A DNA stretch of 64,000 nucleotides from Pseudomonas lijiangensis (GTDB lineage Bacteria > Pseudomonadota > Gammaproteobacteria > Pseudomonadales > Pseudomonadaceae): the NCBI RefSeq assembly GCF_018968705.1, contig NZ_CP076668.1:124001-188000 (forward strand), read 5' to 3'. Positions 17,599 to 27,703 of the stretch are shown here, piece by piece. Numbering within the stretch: the first letter of the stretch is position 1; every line of letters starts with the position of its first letter. Position numbers and translations under genes: made by a program. The notes beneath the pieces are model-generated. The model ran no database searches. It was not told where the DNA came from and worked only from the letters and a program-made list of their open reading frames with translations.

Positions 17599-18248
17599 TG
17601 AGCCCCGTCCATCATCCTGATGAAGCCACCCTGGTCAGCTACGCCTCGGGTGCGCTTGCACAGACAATTTCTCTGGTTGCCGCCGCTCATTTTGAACAGT
17701 GTGCGGAGTGTCGTGATCGCCTGCGCCATGCAGAACGCATCGGCGGTTTGCTGATCCAGCAATACAGCGCAGCCGTGGAGCCCGCCAAGGGACGCGATGC
17801 CATGCTTGCCCGCCTGGGTGAGCCGCCTCGTGCCGATGTACAGGCCGAGCCTGTCGTTCAGAGTCCGGACTTGCTACCCGTTGCCCTTCACGCCCATTTT
17901 GGCCGCTACCTGAGCGAGCAGCCCTGGAAAACCCTGCTTCCCGGTGTGCAGCGGGTTCGTGCCAAGGGCTTTGAGCAAGGCAACCTCATGCTGCTGAGAA
18001 TCGCTCCCGGTGTCAGCATGCCGCTGCACAGCCATGAGGGCAGCGAAATGACACTCGTGCTCCAGGGTTCCTATCACGATGAACTGGGCGAATACCGGCC
18101 CGGAGACCTCGCCGATCTGGATAGCGATACGCAGCACCAGCCTACGGCCAACGGCGATGAATATTGCATCTGTGTAATGGGCACCGATTCCCCGCTGCGC
18201 TTCCAGGGCCTGGTTGCCCGGATGCTGCAGCCGATTTTCGGGATCTGA
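17595..18248 (+). CDS. chrR: ChrR-family anti-sigma factor with C-terminal cupin
   Basis: A 217-residue anti-sigma factor. The N-terminal zinc anti-sigma domain carries HFEQCAEC (H-x3-C-x2-C) at about residues 34-41. A cupin follows at about 100-195 with metal-ligand candidates in PLHSHEGSEMT. This is the ChrR architecture: the N domain holds the sigma factor and the cupin senses the oxidant signal. The start ATG overlaps the sigma stop and has GAGGAG upstream. A second ATG directly follows it, so the true start could be one codon later. Confidence 0.92.
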   Translation: MMSPVHHPDEATLVSYASGALAQTISLVAAAHFEQCAECRDRLRHAERIGGLLIQQYSAAVEPAKGRDAMLARLGEPPRADVQAEPVVQSPDLLPVALHAHFGRYLSEQPWKTLLPGVQRVRAKGFEQGNLMLLRIAPGVSMPLHSHEGSEMTLVLQGSYHDELGEYRPGDLADLDSDTQHQPTANGDEYCICVMGTDSPLRFQGLVARMLQPIFGI

Positions 18249-18251
18249 ATA

Positions 18252-18298
18252 TTCGCGAATGAATTCGCTCCCACTGTAGGAGCGACTTCAGTCGCGAA
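18252..18298. repeat. REP palindrome, mixed arms
   Basis: The left arm at 18252-18274 is the GAATTC type; the right arm at 18276-18298 is a variant with GACTTCAGTC in the centre. Only one base separates the arms. It lies between the convergent chrR and aroA genes. Confidence 0.88.
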
Positions 18299-18304
18299 GG
18301 GACC

Positions 18305-19561
18305 CTAGCGCCTGATCTGCACGCCCAGCGATTCCAGCGCCGCCCAGTAGCCGGGATAGGTCTTGCCGACGCAATCGGGGTCGAGAATCCGGATGCCTGC
18401 GATCTTCAGGCCCGCCAGGGCGAAGCACATGGCGATTCGGTGGTCGGAATGGGTGTCGATCAAGGCATCGACGGTCTGACCGCTCAGTGCCGGGTTGGCA
18501 TGAACCAGCAGATCGTCACCCTCTTCTACCGCCAGCCCCGGCGCGATGGCACACAAGCCGTGGGACAGCGCCGAAATGCGGTCGCATTCCTTGACCCGCA
18601 GGTTGGCCAGGCCGACGAAGCGCACCGGATGATTGTTGAACGCCGCCAGCACCGCCAGCGTCGGAATCGCGTCCTGCATCTGCGAGCCATCGATCACGGC
18701 TGGCATGTTCGGAAAGCTGTCGATGATCTGGCTGGCCAGTGCATCGGGCTGGGTGAACTCTTCAGTGGCGACACCCAGGTCGATCTTGCCTTCGGTCAGC
18801 ACTTGGGCGGCCCACAGGTAAGTGGCCGCCGAAGCGTCAGGTTCGATATGGAAATCCGTGGCCTGATAACCGGTGGCCGAGACTTTCCAGGCCGCATCGC
18901 CAATCGCTTCGACTTCAGCGCCAAAGGCTTTCATGGCCGCCAGGGTCAGGTCCACATAGCCGCGTGCGCCGATTTCGCTGCCGGTCAGGGCCACTTCGAT
19001 CGGACCTTGCCCGCAGGCGCCGGCCATCAGCAAGGCCGAGACGTACTGGCTGGAAAGATTGCCGTCGATTTCGATACGCCCGGCGGCCAGGCCGCCCAGG
19101 CCCTTGATCGTGACGGGCGGGCAACCGGTCGGCGCGCTGACCTGTACGCCCATGCGCTGCAAGGCATCGACCAGCGGGCCGATAGGACGCTTGCGCATGT
19201 ACTCATCGCCATCGACGATGAATTCACCTTCGAAGTTGGCCAGTGCAGCGGTCAGGAAGCGGGTCGCGGTGCCGGCATTGCCCAGGAACAGCGCCTGTTG
19301 CGGAGCTTGCCAGTGACCGGAACTGGTGACGACGAAGGTGCTGTCATCCGGTTCATCGACCTGGACGCCCATCAGGCGCAGGGCTTCGGACATGACGCGG
19401 GTATCGTCACTCTTCAAGGCACCTGTCAGGCGACTCGTCCCTTTTGCCAGGCCAGCCAGCAGCAACGCACGGTTGGTGATCGATTTGGAGCCCGGCGGGC
19501 TGACGCGCCCGACCAGAGGGTGCTCGACAGGCAAAACAGTGAGTGTGGATTGAGGTCGCAT
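18305..19561 (-). CDS. aroA: Stand-alone 3-phosphoshikimate 1-carboxyvinyltransferase (EPSP synthase)
   Basis: A 418-residue EPSP synthase that joins shikimate 3-phosphate and phosphoenolpyruvate in chorismate synthesis. PPGSKSITNRALLLAGLA, GNLSSQYVSALLM and NLRVKECDR are the expected substrate-binding segments. The PEP/glyphosate loop reads LGNAGTATRF; E. coli class I enzymes have LGNAGTAMRP, so Phe replaces the Pro101 equivalent. The ATG at 19561 is chosen for its AGGGAC site; a start six codons earlier is weaker. Pseudomonads usually also carry an aroA fused to tyrA near serC/pheA, so this is probably a second copy. Confidence 0.92.
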   Translation of the reverse strand: MRPQSTLTVLPVEHPLVGRVSPPGSKSITNRALLLAGLAKGTSRLTGALKSDDTRVMSEALRLMGVQVDEPDDSTFVVTSSGHWQAPQQALFLGNAGTATRFLTAALANFEGEFIVDGDEYMRKRPIGPLVDALQRMGVQVSAPTGCPPVTIKGLGGLAAGRIEIDGNLSSQYVSALLMAGACGQGPIEVALTGSEIGARGYVDLTLAAMKAFGAEVEAIGDAAWKVSATGYQATDFHIEPDASAATYLWAAQVLTEGKIDLGVATEEFTQPDALASQIIDSFPNMPAVIDGSQMQDAIPTLAVLAAFNNHPVRFVGLANLRVKECDRISALSHGLCAIAPGLAVEEGDDLLVHANPALSGQTVDALIDTHSDHRIAMCFALAGLKIAGIRILDPDCVGKTYPGYWAALESLGVQIRR

Positions 19562-19651
19562 GATGTCCCTGAACGTCACCGGAAAAATCGCGATCCTAGC
19601 ACGAGCAGGAGCCGGGCCGCAGCCTGATGGCGGCCCTTGTTCCTGTGGCGA

Positions 19652-20128
19652 TTAACCGTTGGCAGGCTGGCTGTCGGAGAGCTGCTTGAGCGCTGCCTGC
19701 AATTGATGCCGGTTGGTGGCCACGTCCGTCACGTCGTAGATCACCAGACAGATCTGGTTGATCTCGTTGTTGGTCGCCCGCAGCGGAAACATCGTGGTGT
19801 TCTGGTACATGAATTCTTCCTGCCCGGTGATGGGCTGGTAGTTCTTGAAACGCACCAGATAAGGTCGCTGCTCCCAGATCGTGAAAGCCGGCGTGCCGAG
19901 GGTCACGACATTCTCGACCTTCTTGCTGAACCACTGCTGGTTGACCTCGGGAAACAGCTCGAAGAACGTCTTGCTGGTCGCCTCGTATGGCGTCACGCCA
20001 GAGCGGTTCTCCATGAAGGTATTCCAGACCATCACCCGGTAATCCCGGTCCAGGACCACGATGCCGACGTCGATGTTCTGGGTGACGGCCAACAGCCAGT
20101 GCAGCTCGTTGATATCGATATGGCTCAT
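19652..20128 (-). CDS. Single-domain PAS sensor protein
   Basis: A 158-residue soluble protein that is nearly all one PAS domain (DVGIVVLDRDYRVMVWN near residues 20-36). There is no output domain. It starts 4 bases after the stop of the REC-CheC gene and probably shares its mRNA, so it may pass a signal to or from that protein. PAS ligand unknown. Confidence 0.87.
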   Translation of the reverse strand: MSHIDINELHWLLAVTQNIDVGIVVLDRDYRVMVWNTFMENRSGVTPYEATSKTFFELFPEVNQQWFSKKVENVVTLGTPAFTIWEQRPYLVRFKNYQPITGQEEFMYQNTTMFPLRATNNEINQICLVIYDVTDVATNRHQLQAALKQLSDSQPANG

Positions 20129-20132
20129 GGGG

Positions 20133-21131
20133 TCAGCTCATCATGTAGGCAAGTTTGCGCGTCAGCAGTTCGACCGAGTCTTCGGTGAACAACATCAACA
20201 GATCGAAGTGAATGTTGTGGCCTTCGATGTTGTAACTGATCTCCACCGCGAGAGTCTTCTTCCAGCGCTTGCTGTTGACGCGAATCAGGTCATCGATCCC
20301 GCCCTGAGCGCCCAGAATCTGAGGGTGTCCCTGGGAGAAAGCGATATCGATCTGCTCGGCAATCCCGCTCAGGCAGGCGCCAATCAGGACCGTGGACAGG
20401 TCCAGCAGCATTTCCATGTCGGTGTAGTCAGGCGAGTCGCGCTGCATCAGCTGAGACATGTCGGAGAGTTCCGAGTCATGGAAAATCAGCAGTGCTTCGC
20501 CGGAAATGCCGCCGCCGATATAGCCCTGGCACACCGCCGTGAGACGCTGGTCGCGATGGGCATCGGCAAGGGCCATATGCAGCTCACCGACTTCGAGCAT
20601 GTTGACGTTGGGGACCGGCAATTGCACGAATACGCCCAGCACCTTGGCCAGCAAGGCCGCGGCACGGCCCATGGCGACGTTGATGGTTTCCCGGAAGGCA
20701 TCCTGGAAACTGATGGCGCCATCCTTGAGTGGCACAACGGCGGTTGGCACCTTGGTCGGCTCGCCCATCAGGCCCAGCCGCACAAGGGTCTGCTTGAGTT
20801 CGTCGGGGTCGGCGGGCTTTTTCAGGAAGGCCAGTGCGCCAAGTTCCATGACACGCCGGACCGCTTCATCCTGAACGTCGCCGGAAACCACGATCACCTT
20901 GGCTTCAAGGTTTTCTGCACGAATGGCAGCCAGCGCCTGATAGCCATCCATCACGGGCATGGTCAGGTCCAGCAGTACGACCTCACCCAATCCATTGCGA
21001 ACGGCACCCAGCCCTTCGAGTCCATTGGTTGCCATCGTGACCGATACACCCCAGTCCTCAGGCAAGGCTCGCAATAGTTGCTTGCGAGCCATGTTGGAGT
21101 CATCGCAAATCAGCAGCGGAATCATGGACAT
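20133..21131 (-). CDS. Response regulator receiver fused to CheC/CheX-type phosphatase domain
   Basis: A 332-residue protein. Residues 1-120 are a receiver domain with the acidic pair (LICDDS), the phospho-acceptor in LLDLTMPVMDG, a switch Ser (VVSGD) and Lys (FLKKP). The remainder is CheC-like. A first motif D-x3-E-x2-N-x22-P is exact from DAFRETIN to QLPVP; the second (EMLLDLST ... GHP) keeps the spacing but has Asp for Glu and Thr for Asn, so one active site looks intact. CheC phosphatases dephosphorylate CheY-like receivers, so it may be a self-limiting regulator or a phosphate sink. Followed by a PAS-only gene. Confidence 0.88.
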   Translation of the reverse strand: MSMIPLLICDDSNMARKQLLRALPEDWGVSVTMATNGLEGLGAVRNGLGEVVLLDLTMPVMDGYQALAAIRAENLEAKVIVVSGDVQDEAVRRVMELGALAFLKKPADPDELKQTLVRLGLMGEPTKVPTAVVPLKDGAISFQDAFRETINVAMGRAAALLAKVLGVFVQLPVPNVNMLEVGELHMALADAHRDQRLTAVCQGYIGGGISGEALLIFHDSELSDMSQLMQRDSPDYTDMEMLLDLSTVLIGACLSGIAEQIDIAFSQGHPQILGAQGGIDDLIRVNSKRWKKTLAVEISYNIEGHNIHFDLLMLFTEDSVELLTRKLAYMMS

Positions 21132-21514
21132 TCATTGTTTCTCACTACAAAAGTTTCAGGCTGACGGCAGCAGAGTATCAATACGTCCGATTGCCTTCAC
21201 GAAAAAACGGGCCGGAGCGTAACCTGTAAAAACCCCTTTGATACTTCGACACAGAACCTGTTAGTCCCTTCTTGCCCTGCTGTAACGACTTTCATGCAAT
21301 AACTGTGCGCGTGGAAGCCTGATGGATCGGCGCCTGTTCAATGCAGCAGGCCTTGCAGCACCTGAGATTGCGCTAGAGCACAGGTTCAATATAGCAGGGC
21401 AGGCAAACTGATATATACCTCAATGACATAATCATTTATCGACGCTTTTTCCTGAATATTGAGCCAATAAAAAGAGCATGAACTTTCCTGTTGAGTGTGT
21501 GGTTTTTCAACCGT

Positions 21515-21558
21515 CTGTCAGCGTTATGTATGACAGAGCAATGATCAAGTGATATAGC
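21515..21558 (+). promoter_or_regulatory. Promoter and operator of the Xre-RES module
   Basis: ATGACA (21530-21535), a 17-base spacer and TATAGC (21553-21558) form a plausible promoter. It is overlapped by the inverted repeat CTGTCA (21515-21520) / TGACAG (21531-21536), a likely site for autorepression by the antitoxin. The remaining gap 21132-21514 is locally AT-rich and shows no gene or other feature I can support. Confidence 0.55.
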
Positions 21559-21590
21559 TAGTCACTATCAGTAGATGGAAGGATTCTGTC

Positions 21591-22040
21591 ATGCCTCTGG
21601 CTATTCGCGACTATTACCCAACCCCCGCTCAGGAGGAAGACTTCTGGCAAAGACTGGGCGTGCCTCCCCGTGGCGCGCAGTTGTACAACGCCTTGCGTGC
21701 CGGGTTGCCCTACGAAGTGTTCGAGCGACTGGCCAGCTACACCGACCTGAATCGCTCTACCCTGGCCGAACACTTGGGGATTGCGCCCGCAACACTGCAA
21801 CGGCGCCTCAAGGTGCGTCAGTTCAATGCCGAGGAAAGCGACCGGCTGTTTCGCCTGGCGGCCATCTACAAGGCCGCAATGGACCTGTTCGAAGACGACA
21901 CCGAAGCCACCCGCCGCTGGCTGACCAAGCCGGTCTACGGGCTGGGTCAGCGCAGGCCGCTGGAAATGCTCACCACCTCGGCAGAGGCCCAGGCCGTGCT
22001 GGACCTGATCGGTCGTCTTGAGCACGGGGTCGTTGCGTGA
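21591..22040 (+). CDS. Xre/MbcA/ParS-type antitoxin
   Basis: A 149-residue antitoxin. An N-terminal helix-turn-helix (RSTLAEHLGIAPATLQRRL, about residues 56-74) is followed by the DUF2384-type toxin-binding C terminus. The ATG has GGAAGGA at eight bases. Its TGA overlaps the GTG start of the RES toxin, the usual coupling of such pairs. It probably represses its own promoter as a complex with the toxin. Confidence 0.9.
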   Translation: MPLAIRDYYPTPAQEEDFWQRLGVPPRGAQLYNALRAGLPYEVFERLASYTDLNRSTLAEHLGIAPATLQRRLKVRQFNAEESDRLFRLAAIYKAAMDLFEDDTEATRRWLTKPVYGLGQRRPLEMLTTSAEAQAVLDLIGRLEHGVVA

Positions 22041-22498
22041 TCCATGTCTATCGTCTGGTAAAACGCAAATGGCTGGCTCAGGCTTTCGACGGCGAAGGTG
22101 CAAAGCTCTACGGTGGACGCTGGAACAGCAAGGGCCAGGCCTGCGTGTATTGCGCCGGCAGCGAATCGCTGGCGTTGCTGGAGGTGCTGGTCCATCTGGA
22201 TAACTCCAGCATGATCCAGCACTACGTCATGCTTGAACTGCTGATTCCCAAGGACCGCATTCTCAAGGTTCGTCCCGATACCCTGCCTGCAGACTGGCGC
22301 GAAGAGCCCGCTCCGGCCTCTACCTCGTCTTTCGGGGATGCATGGCTGGAGTCGGGTCAGAGTCTGGCGCTGGCGGTGCCCAGCGTGATCGTGCCACGCG
22401 AGTTCAACTACCTGCTGAATGTGCGCCATTCGTCCTTCAAGACCATCGTGGCCAAGGCCATGGAGCTGGATTTCGAGGTAGATAGCCGACTGGCTTAG
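22037..22498 (+). CDS. RES-domain toxin (NAD+-degrading family)
   Basis: A 153-residue RES-domain protein. The defining residues are visible in LYGGRWNSKG (Arg), SESLALLEVLVH (Glu) and the serine-containing LAVPSVIVP. RES toxins of Xre-RES pairs deplete cellular NAD+, giving bacteriostasis when the antitoxin is lost. The start is GTG at 22037, inside the antitoxin's last codons. The module appears intact. Confidence 0.9.
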   Translation: MIHVYRLVKRKWLAQAFDGEGAKLYGGRWNSKGQACVYCAGSESLALLEVLVHLDNSSMIQHYVMLELLIPKDRILKVRPDTLPADWREEPAPASTSSFGDAWLESGQSLALAVPSVIVPREFNYLLNVRHSSFKTIVAKAMELDFEVDSRLA

Positions 22499-22537
22499 CC
22501 CGAAACCTTCACCCCACGGCCTGTACTGCGCAGAAGC

Positions 22538-23713
22538 CTACTTCTGCGCAGGCTCGCCATCCTGAGGCAAGGGCTTGTCCTTGGGCCACAGGAGCCAGAT
22601 ATTGCCCTTCTGCTTCATGTCTCCGGCCAGATGCCCGGCTTCTTCGCCCGTGCCCCAGAACAGGTCGGCGCGTACTTCCCCGGCAATCGCACCGCCGGTG
22701 TCCTGAGCCGCTACCGGCCTAACCAGACTGCTGCCGTCAGGACGTGTGGTCGACAGCCATAGCAGGCTGCCCAGTGGAATCACCTTGCGGTCGATGGCCA
22801 CACTGTAACCGGCGGTCAGCGGCACATTCAGCGACCCTCGTGGCCCTTCTTTGCTGTCCGGATTACGAGTGAAGAACACATAACTGGGGTTGCTGGCCAG
22901 CAGTTCGGAAATCCGCTGCGGATTGGCCTTTGCCCAGGCGGCGATGGTGCCCATGGTCACGTCTTCTTTCTTCAATTCGCCCTGCTCCACCAGCCAGCGG
23001 CCAATGGCGCGGTAAGGGCGACCGTTCTGATCGGCGTATGCCAGTCGCGCTTGCGTACCGTCTGGCAAGCTGACCCGCCCGGAGCCCTGAATCTGCAGGA
23101 ATTGCAGGTCCATCGGGTCGGTCAGCCAGGCGATCACGGGCGCATTCAGCCCTTGTTCGTTGATGGTTGCAGCATCGTCATAAGGCTTGAGTACTCGCCC
23201 TTCAAGCCGACCGCGCAGACGCTTGCCCTTGAGTTCCGGATAGATACTTTCCAGATTGACCACGATCAGATCGTCGGGGACGCCATAGACCGGGACCGAA
23301 GCCTGGGCGGTCTGGGTCAGGCTGCCGGGGTATATGGGTTCGTAGTAGCCGGTAATCAAACCGTCGGCGCTGCCGCCATCATTGCGCAGGCTGTAGACCT
23401 GCAGATTGGCTTGCAGAAAGGTGCGTATATCCGTCGCGCCCGGACTGGCTGGCAGGCTGGCCGCCGCGGTGCAGGTGTCGGCCCACACCGGATCGGCCTT
23501 GAGTCGGGTACACGCGCTGCGCCAAGAGGCAAAACCGGCCAGCAGGTCGCTGTCGGAAACGACCGGCAAGGCTTCCCAGGTGGTTTTGTTGTATGAAGTA
23601 TGAGGTGGAGTGGTCTTGGCCGGCTTCTCGGAGACATCACATGCCGTGAGTAACAGGGCCAGCGGTACAACCAGCGCCAGACCTTTGCGCGATTGTCTGG
23701 AAAACAGAGTCAT
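22538..23713 (-). CDS. mltA: Membrane-bound lytic murein transglycosylase A
   Basis: A 391-residue outer-membrane lipoprotein that cleaves peptidoglycan between MurNAc and GlcNAc with 1,6-anhydro product. The lipobox LLTAC is near residues 21-25. The MltA and 3D domains follow; the catalytic Asp is in VAAQDTGGAIAG near the C terminus. Length is typical. No operon partner is evident. Confidence 0.94.
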   Translation of the reverse strand: MTLFSRQSRKGLALVVPLALLLTACDVSEKPAKTTPPHTSYNKTTWEALPVVSDSDLLAGFASWRSACTRLKADPVWADTCTAAASLPASPGATDIRTFLQANLQVYSLRNDGGSADGLITGYYEPIYPGSLTQTAQASVPVYGVPDDLIVVNLESIYPELKGKRLRGRLEGRVLKPYDDAATINEQGLNAPVIAWLTDPMDLQFLQIQGSGRVSLPDGTQARLAYADQNGRPYRAIGRWLVEQGELKKEDVTMGTIAAWAKANPQRISELLASNPSYVFFTRNPDSKEGPRGSLNVPLTAGYSVAIDRKVIPLGSLLWLSTTRPDGSSLVRPVAAQDTGGAIAGEVRADLFWGTGEEAGHLAGDMKQKGNIWLLWPKDKPLPQDGEPAQK

Positions 23714-23829
23714 CAGTGGACTTTCCTTTGACAGGCTGCCCGATGCGTCGGCATGCGGGCAGCGTCATGATCTAAAGGGAGCCATTGTGGCTCAAGTCCG
23801 TTTCTGTATCGAGTTACACTGTTATTACC

Positions 23830-25143
23830 TTATTTCAATTGATTGGCGAACTGCCCGACCGCTCCCACCACCTGCTTGGCGCCTTCCTGGATCTCGATAA
23901 TCACCGAGCCCGCCTCGTTGGCCAGCGCCAGGCCCTGTTCTGCCTGGTCGCGACTGTTGACCATTCCGCGCACGGCCTCATCGGCCAGGTTCTGGTTCTG
24001 CTGCACGACGCTGACGATCTCTTCAGTGGCCGCGCTGGTGCGTCCTGCCAGTTGCCGTACTTCATCGGCCACCACTGCAAACCCGCGGCCCTGCTCGCCA
24101 GCCCTTGCCGCTTCGATGGCTGCGTTGAGTGCCAGCAGGTTGGTCTGCTGGGCGATACCGCCGATGGTCTGCACGATGGAGCTGATCAACAGCGATTGCT
24201 TGCCGAGCGCTTCAATGCCCGATGAGGCCGATTGCAGTTCATCGGAGATTTTGTGCATGGTCTGGACGGTGTTCTGAACCACCGCTGCCCCCCGCTGGGC
24301 GCTGACGTCGGTCTGTTGAGAAATCTCGAAGGCGATACTGGCGGCCTTGCTGACCTCTTCCTCACGCAACACCTGATCCGTCACGACAGTGGCGAACTTC
24401 ACGATCTTGTAGAGTTTGCCTTGGGCATCGTGAACCGGGTTATAGGTCGCTTCCAGCCACACGACCCTGCCAGCGCTGTCCAGACGCTTGAAGCGCCCGG
24501 CCACGAACTCGCCGCGGTTCAGGGTGGCCCAGAAATCCTTGTATTGACTCGATGAACTGTCGTGCGGTTCGCAGAACATGCTGTGATGTTTGCCCTTGAT
24601 CTGCCCCAGGTTGTAACCCATGCCCCGCATGAACTGGTCATTGGCAACCAGTACGTGACCGCCCAGATCGAACTCGATCACAGCGGTGGAACGCAGCAAT
24701 GCCTGGATGAAGGCCGAGTTTTCGGCGGCAGTCTCGACGGTCTGGGTGATGTCCGAGCCGTAGCACTTGATTTCCAGAAGCTTGCCGCTCTCATCCATGA
24801 TCGGTTGCCACATGGCGCGAATCCAGGCCAGGCTGCCGTCAGCTCTCAGAAAACGGTAGCTGTCGTAAGCCGACTCACCTTTTTGCACCGCAGCCACCAG
24901 GTTGCGGTAACAGTCGAGCTGTTTGACGTAGGCCGGTACCAACTGGTCCATGTTGCGCCCCACCAGTTGCTCGGCGGAATAGCCCAACATTTTGAGAAAG
25001 TTAGTGTTGGCGTTGGTAATACGATAGTTGGCATCCACTGTTATGGACACCATTCGGGCGTCCATACCCCGTTGCATCTGTCTATACATCGATAACTCGG
25101 CTTGTTGCGCCTGTAATTCCTTTTTCAAGCTGGTATTGAACAT
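23830..25143 (-). CDS. Soluble chemoreceptor with two PAS domains (BdlA-like)
   Basis: A 437-residue methyl-accepting protein with no membrane segment. PAS 1 is about residues 25-115 and PAS 2 about 140-255. The signalling domain (about 290-437) carries the hairpin-tip pattern with [20 protein letters not shown]. This is the architecture of P. aeruginosa BdlA, which triggers biofilm dispersal, and of Aer-like energy sensors. Which of these it is cannot be settled from sequence. Monocistronic. Confidence 0.9.
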   Translation of the reverse strand: MFNTSLKKELQAQQAELSMYRQMQRGMDARMVSITVDANYRITNANTNFLKMLGYSAEQLVGRNMDQLVPAYVKQLDCYRNLVAAVQKGESAYDSYRFLRADGSLAWIRAMWQPIMDESGKLLEIKCYGSDITQTVETAAENSAFIQALLRSTAVIEFDLGGHVLVANDQFMRGMGYNLGQIKGKHHSMFCEPHDSSSSQYKDFWATLNRGEFVAGRFKRLDSAGRVVWLEATYNPVHDAQGKLYKIVKFATVVTDQVLREEEVSKAASIAFEISQQTDVSAQRGAAVVQNTVQTMHKISDELQSASSGIEALGKQSLLISSIVQTIGGIAQQTNLLALNAAIEAARAGEQGRGFAVVADEVRQLAGRTSAATEEIVSVVQQNQNLADEAVRGMVNSRDQAEQGLALANEAGSVIIEIQEGAKQVVGAVGQFANQLK

Positions 25144-25393
25144 AGGGGCTACACCAACAGTGATGGATATTCAGTGCTATCGACTGAAAGCGTAGAAGGG
25201 TTAATGCTCTTCGTCAGGTGACAGTGGGAAAAATTTCGGGCTGAACTCGGGCAGTAAAAAAAGCTCTGATAGTGACCCGCGAGTCCCATTTCAGGACAAA
25301 GCCGGATACTCGGGCTAGCCTGCTTGCAACGGCTCCAGAAAGCCTGTCTTTCAAGCTCCAATGCTTGCCAAAAGCCACTGAGGAAGCTCCACG

Positions 25394-26353
25394 ATGCAGC
25401 GCATCCTGATCACCGGCGCCAACGGTTTCGTTGGGAAGATTCTATGTGAGAGCCTGCAGAGCGCCGGTCATCACGTGATTGCCCTGATAGGCAACACTTC
25501 GCCTGCGCCCTCCCATGCCGACCAGTACCTGCAATGCGACATTCGCGATGCCGAGGCTCTGGAGCAGGCAATTGCCGAAGCTGCGCCCACCCATGTCGTG
25601 CACCTGGCTGCCATTACCCATGTGCCGACCAGCTTCAAGGAGCCGCTGCTGACCTGGCAAACCAACGTCATGGGCAGCGTCAACCTGCTCCAGGCCTTGC
25701 AGAACAAGGCGCCCAAGGCATTTGTGCTGTTCGTCAGCTCTTCGGAGGTCTACGGCGGCAGCTTCAAACAGGCGATTCCCCTGACGGAAAGCAGCCCGTG
25801 CCAGCCGCTCAATCCTTACGCCGCCAGCAAACTGGCTGCCGAAGCCGCGGTCAACGAGTACTTCCGCCAGGGCCAGCCGGGCATTATCGTGCGCCCTTTC
25901 AATCATATCGGCGCACAACAGTCGCCCGACTTTGCCACGGCGTCCTTTGCCCGCCAGATCGCGCTTGTCGAAGCCGGCGAGCAGGCGCCCTTATTGAAGG
26001 TGGGAAACCTGCAGGCCGAACGCGATTTTCTTGATGTGCGGGATGTCTGCAACGCCTACATCGCGCTGCTGCAACTGGCCGACAGGGATGGCGACTATCC
26101 GCGCTGCTTCAATATCTGCAGCGGTCAGCCGCGCAAGATGCAGACGATGCTCGACCTGCTGCTGGCCATGAGTTCCAGAGACATTGAAGTGGGTGAAGAT
26201 CCAGAGCGCATGCGCCCTTCGGATATCCCCAGCGCAGTCGGCGATAACTCGGCCATCCGCAATGCCATCGGCTGGCAACCCGGTATCGACCTTCAGGAAA
26301 CCCTCGCCGCGCTGCTGGATTACTGGCGTGCCGAGGTAAAAGCGGCTCGCTGA
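25394..26353 (+). CDS. rmd: GDP-6-deoxy-D-lyxo-4-hexulose (GDP-4-keto-6-deoxymannose) reductase
   Basis: A 319-residue extended SDR with the NAD(P) motif TGANGFVGK at 7-15 and catalytic YAASK. It resembles Rmd, which reduces GDP-4-keto-6-deoxy-D-mannose to GDP-D-rhamnose. The assignment is supported by the convergent gmd gene 46 bases downstream, which makes its substrate. Other sugar epimerases of this family are possible. The product probably feeds the Wzm/Wzt O-polysaccharide locus at 2.5-10.3 kb. Confidence 0.87.
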   Translation: MQRILITGANGFVGKILCESLQSAGHHVIALIGNTSPAPSHADQYLQCDIRDAEALEQAIAEAAPTHVVHLAAITHVPTSFKEPLLTWQTNVMGSVNLLQALQNKAPKAFVLFVSSSEVYGGSFKQAIPLTESSPCQPLNPYAASKLAAEAAVNEYFRQGQPGIIVRPFNHIGAQQSPDFATASFARQIALVEAGEQAPLLKVGNLQAERDFLDVRDVCNAYIALLQLADRDGDYPRCFNICSGQPRKMQTMLDLLLAMSSRDIEVGEDPERMRPSDIPSAVGDNSAIRNAIGWQPGIDLQETLAALLDYWRAEVKAAR

Positions 26354-26399
26354 GGAATCCGTCCCCGAATGCCAAGGCACTCGGGGGCGTCAGGATCGA

Positions 26400-27539
<1,140 letters not shown>

Positions 27540-27622
27540 TTAGCCAAACTGAAGTCACTACTATAGATCGGAATTGGAACTGCACGCGGGCGTTGTGGAG
27601 TATCCAGTTATTACGCATAAGA

Positions 27623-27654
27623 AAAATGCCCGTATCTTGCGATACGGGCATTTT
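27623..27654 (-). terminator. Rho-independent terminator of crc
   Basis: A perfect 14-base stem (27623-27636 with 27641-27654) has a GCAA tetraloop on the minus strand and a following T-run. It lies 50 bases after the crc stop. Confidence 0.88.
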
Positions 27655-27703
27655 CTCTATCGACCTGCAACGGCCCGGTTTTCATGGGGACCGGGTGGCC
27701 GGA

